From the NCBI GenBank assembly GCA_900552255.1, contig URZF01000116.1:1-5150 (forward strand): DNA of 5,150 nucleotides, given 5' to 3'. Source of the DNA: an uncultured Eubacteriales bacterium. Lineage in GTDB: Bacteria > Bacillota > Clostridia > Oscillospirales > CAG-272. Shown piece after piece: positions 4,826 to 5,150 of the stretch (positions within the stretch are counted from its first letter, which is position 1; every line of letters starts with the position of its first letter). The notes below the pieces were generated by a model that was not told where the DNA came from, made no database searches, and saw only the letters and a list, made by a program, of their open reading frames with translations. Made by a program: the position numbers and the translations under genes.

Positions 4826-5101
4826 ATGAGTACGAGTGAGATCACAAGCAAAGTCAGAGAGTTGAAGGAACTCAAAGCCATGTTGGAGGAGATCGAAGCC
4901 GAGATCGACACGATTGAGGATGAGATCAAGGCGGAAATGACAGCGAGAAACACCGAGGAAATGTCCGTTGACGTTTACAAGGTCAGATGGACAAAGGTCA
5001 CAAGCTCACGCTTTGACACTTCCGCATTCAAGAAAACCCATGCCGAGTTGTATAATCAATACACGAAGCAGACAGAGACGCGCCGTTTCTGTGTGGCATA
5101 A
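4826..5101 (+). CDS. coiled-coil phage early protein of unknown function (91 aa)
   Basis: The ATG at 4826 has AGAGGAG (4812-4818) 7 bases upstream. Residues 1-40 are strongly charged and heptad-like (VRELKELKAMLEEIEAEIDT), predicted as a coiled coil. Residues 46-91 form a small beta-type domain with the conserved-looking pattern Y-K-V-x-W-x-x-V-T-S-S-R-F-D-T-x-A-F-K-K and an ending T-x-T-R-R-F-C-V. I recall this layout from small hypothetical proteins near recombination genes in Firmicute phages and conjugative elements, and it resembles the C-terminal part of some YqaJ-type phage recombinases (W-K-x-x-x-x-S-x-F-D-x-K-A-F). That suggests a role with DNA recombination or its accessory proteins, but no catalytic residues are present. 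It is the first gene behind the operator-controlled consensus promoter and so probably opens an early operon continuing past the window. Confidence 0.8.
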   Translation: MSTSEITSKVRELKELKAMLEEIEAEIDTIEDEIKAEMTARNTEEMSVDVYKVRWTKVTSSRFDTSAFKKTHAELYNQYTKQTETRRFCVA

Positions 5102-5105
5102 GAAA

Positions 5106-5148
5106 AGCTCCGTATAGCGCCACGATCAAATAAACGCTATACAGAGCT
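5106..5148. other. strong inverted repeat after the coiled-coil gene
   Basis: AGCTC (5106-5110) and GTATAGCG (5112-5119) pair with CGCTATAC (5135-5142) and GAGCT (5144-5148), giving 13 pairs with one C-A mismatch and a 15-base loop. It begins five bases after the stop codon at 5099-5101. The window ends two bases later, so a T-run that would make it a terminator cannot be checked. It may be a terminator, an attenuator between this gene and the next, or a processing/stabilising hairpin. Confidence 0.65.
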
Positions 5149-5150
5149 AC

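Overview
The window reads as part of a prophage or phage-derived element in a low-to-mid-GC Firmicute (Bacillota). The phage-type replication genes, strong AGGAGG-type ribosome binding sites and sigma-70/sigma-A type promoters fit this. The genus cannot be fixed from the sequence; a Negativicutes or Clostridia host is only a guess.

Left part (1-684): the C-terminal end of a tyrosine recombinase (integrase) gene lies on the minus strand. It runs head-to-head into the C-terminal end of a phage replisome-organizer-like gene on the plus strand. Both genes lack their 5' parts, so this looks like a deletion scar that removed the region usually lying between integrase and replication genes (repressor, early genes, start of the organizer). 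The organizer fragment continues in frame into a small Cys/His-rich protein that has its own plausible start.

Replication part (685-1896): an intact DnaC-type AAA+ helicase loader with an N-terminal zinc ribbon. One or two very small candidate ORFs follow, then a hairpin terminator that can work in both directions.

Fic part (2100-4537, minus strand): a four-gene operon starts from a good extended -10 promoter. Gene order is a ribbon-helix-helix (RHH) DNA-binding protein, Fic protein A, Fic protein B, Fic protein C. A and C carry a complete Fic motif (HPFxDGNGRTxR) and an N-terminal autoinhibitory SxxxEG motif. The middle one, B, belongs to a different, Doc-like branch and has Gln in place of the catalytic His.

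Control region and right end (4540-5150): divergent promoters share three copies of a palindrome related to ACTTTGCGCAAAGT. One covers the -35 of the RHH/Fic promoter. One lies midway between the promoters. One fills the spacer of a perfect TTGACA-17-TATAAT rightward promoter. The rightward promoter drives a coiled-coil phage early protein, followed by a strong inverted repeat at the window edge. The simplest reading is that the RHH protein represses both its own Fic operon and the rightward early genes, so the Fic cassette acts as a regulated toxin/AMPylation module wired into phage gene control. This wiring is inference; the motifs, promoters and palindromes are directly visible.
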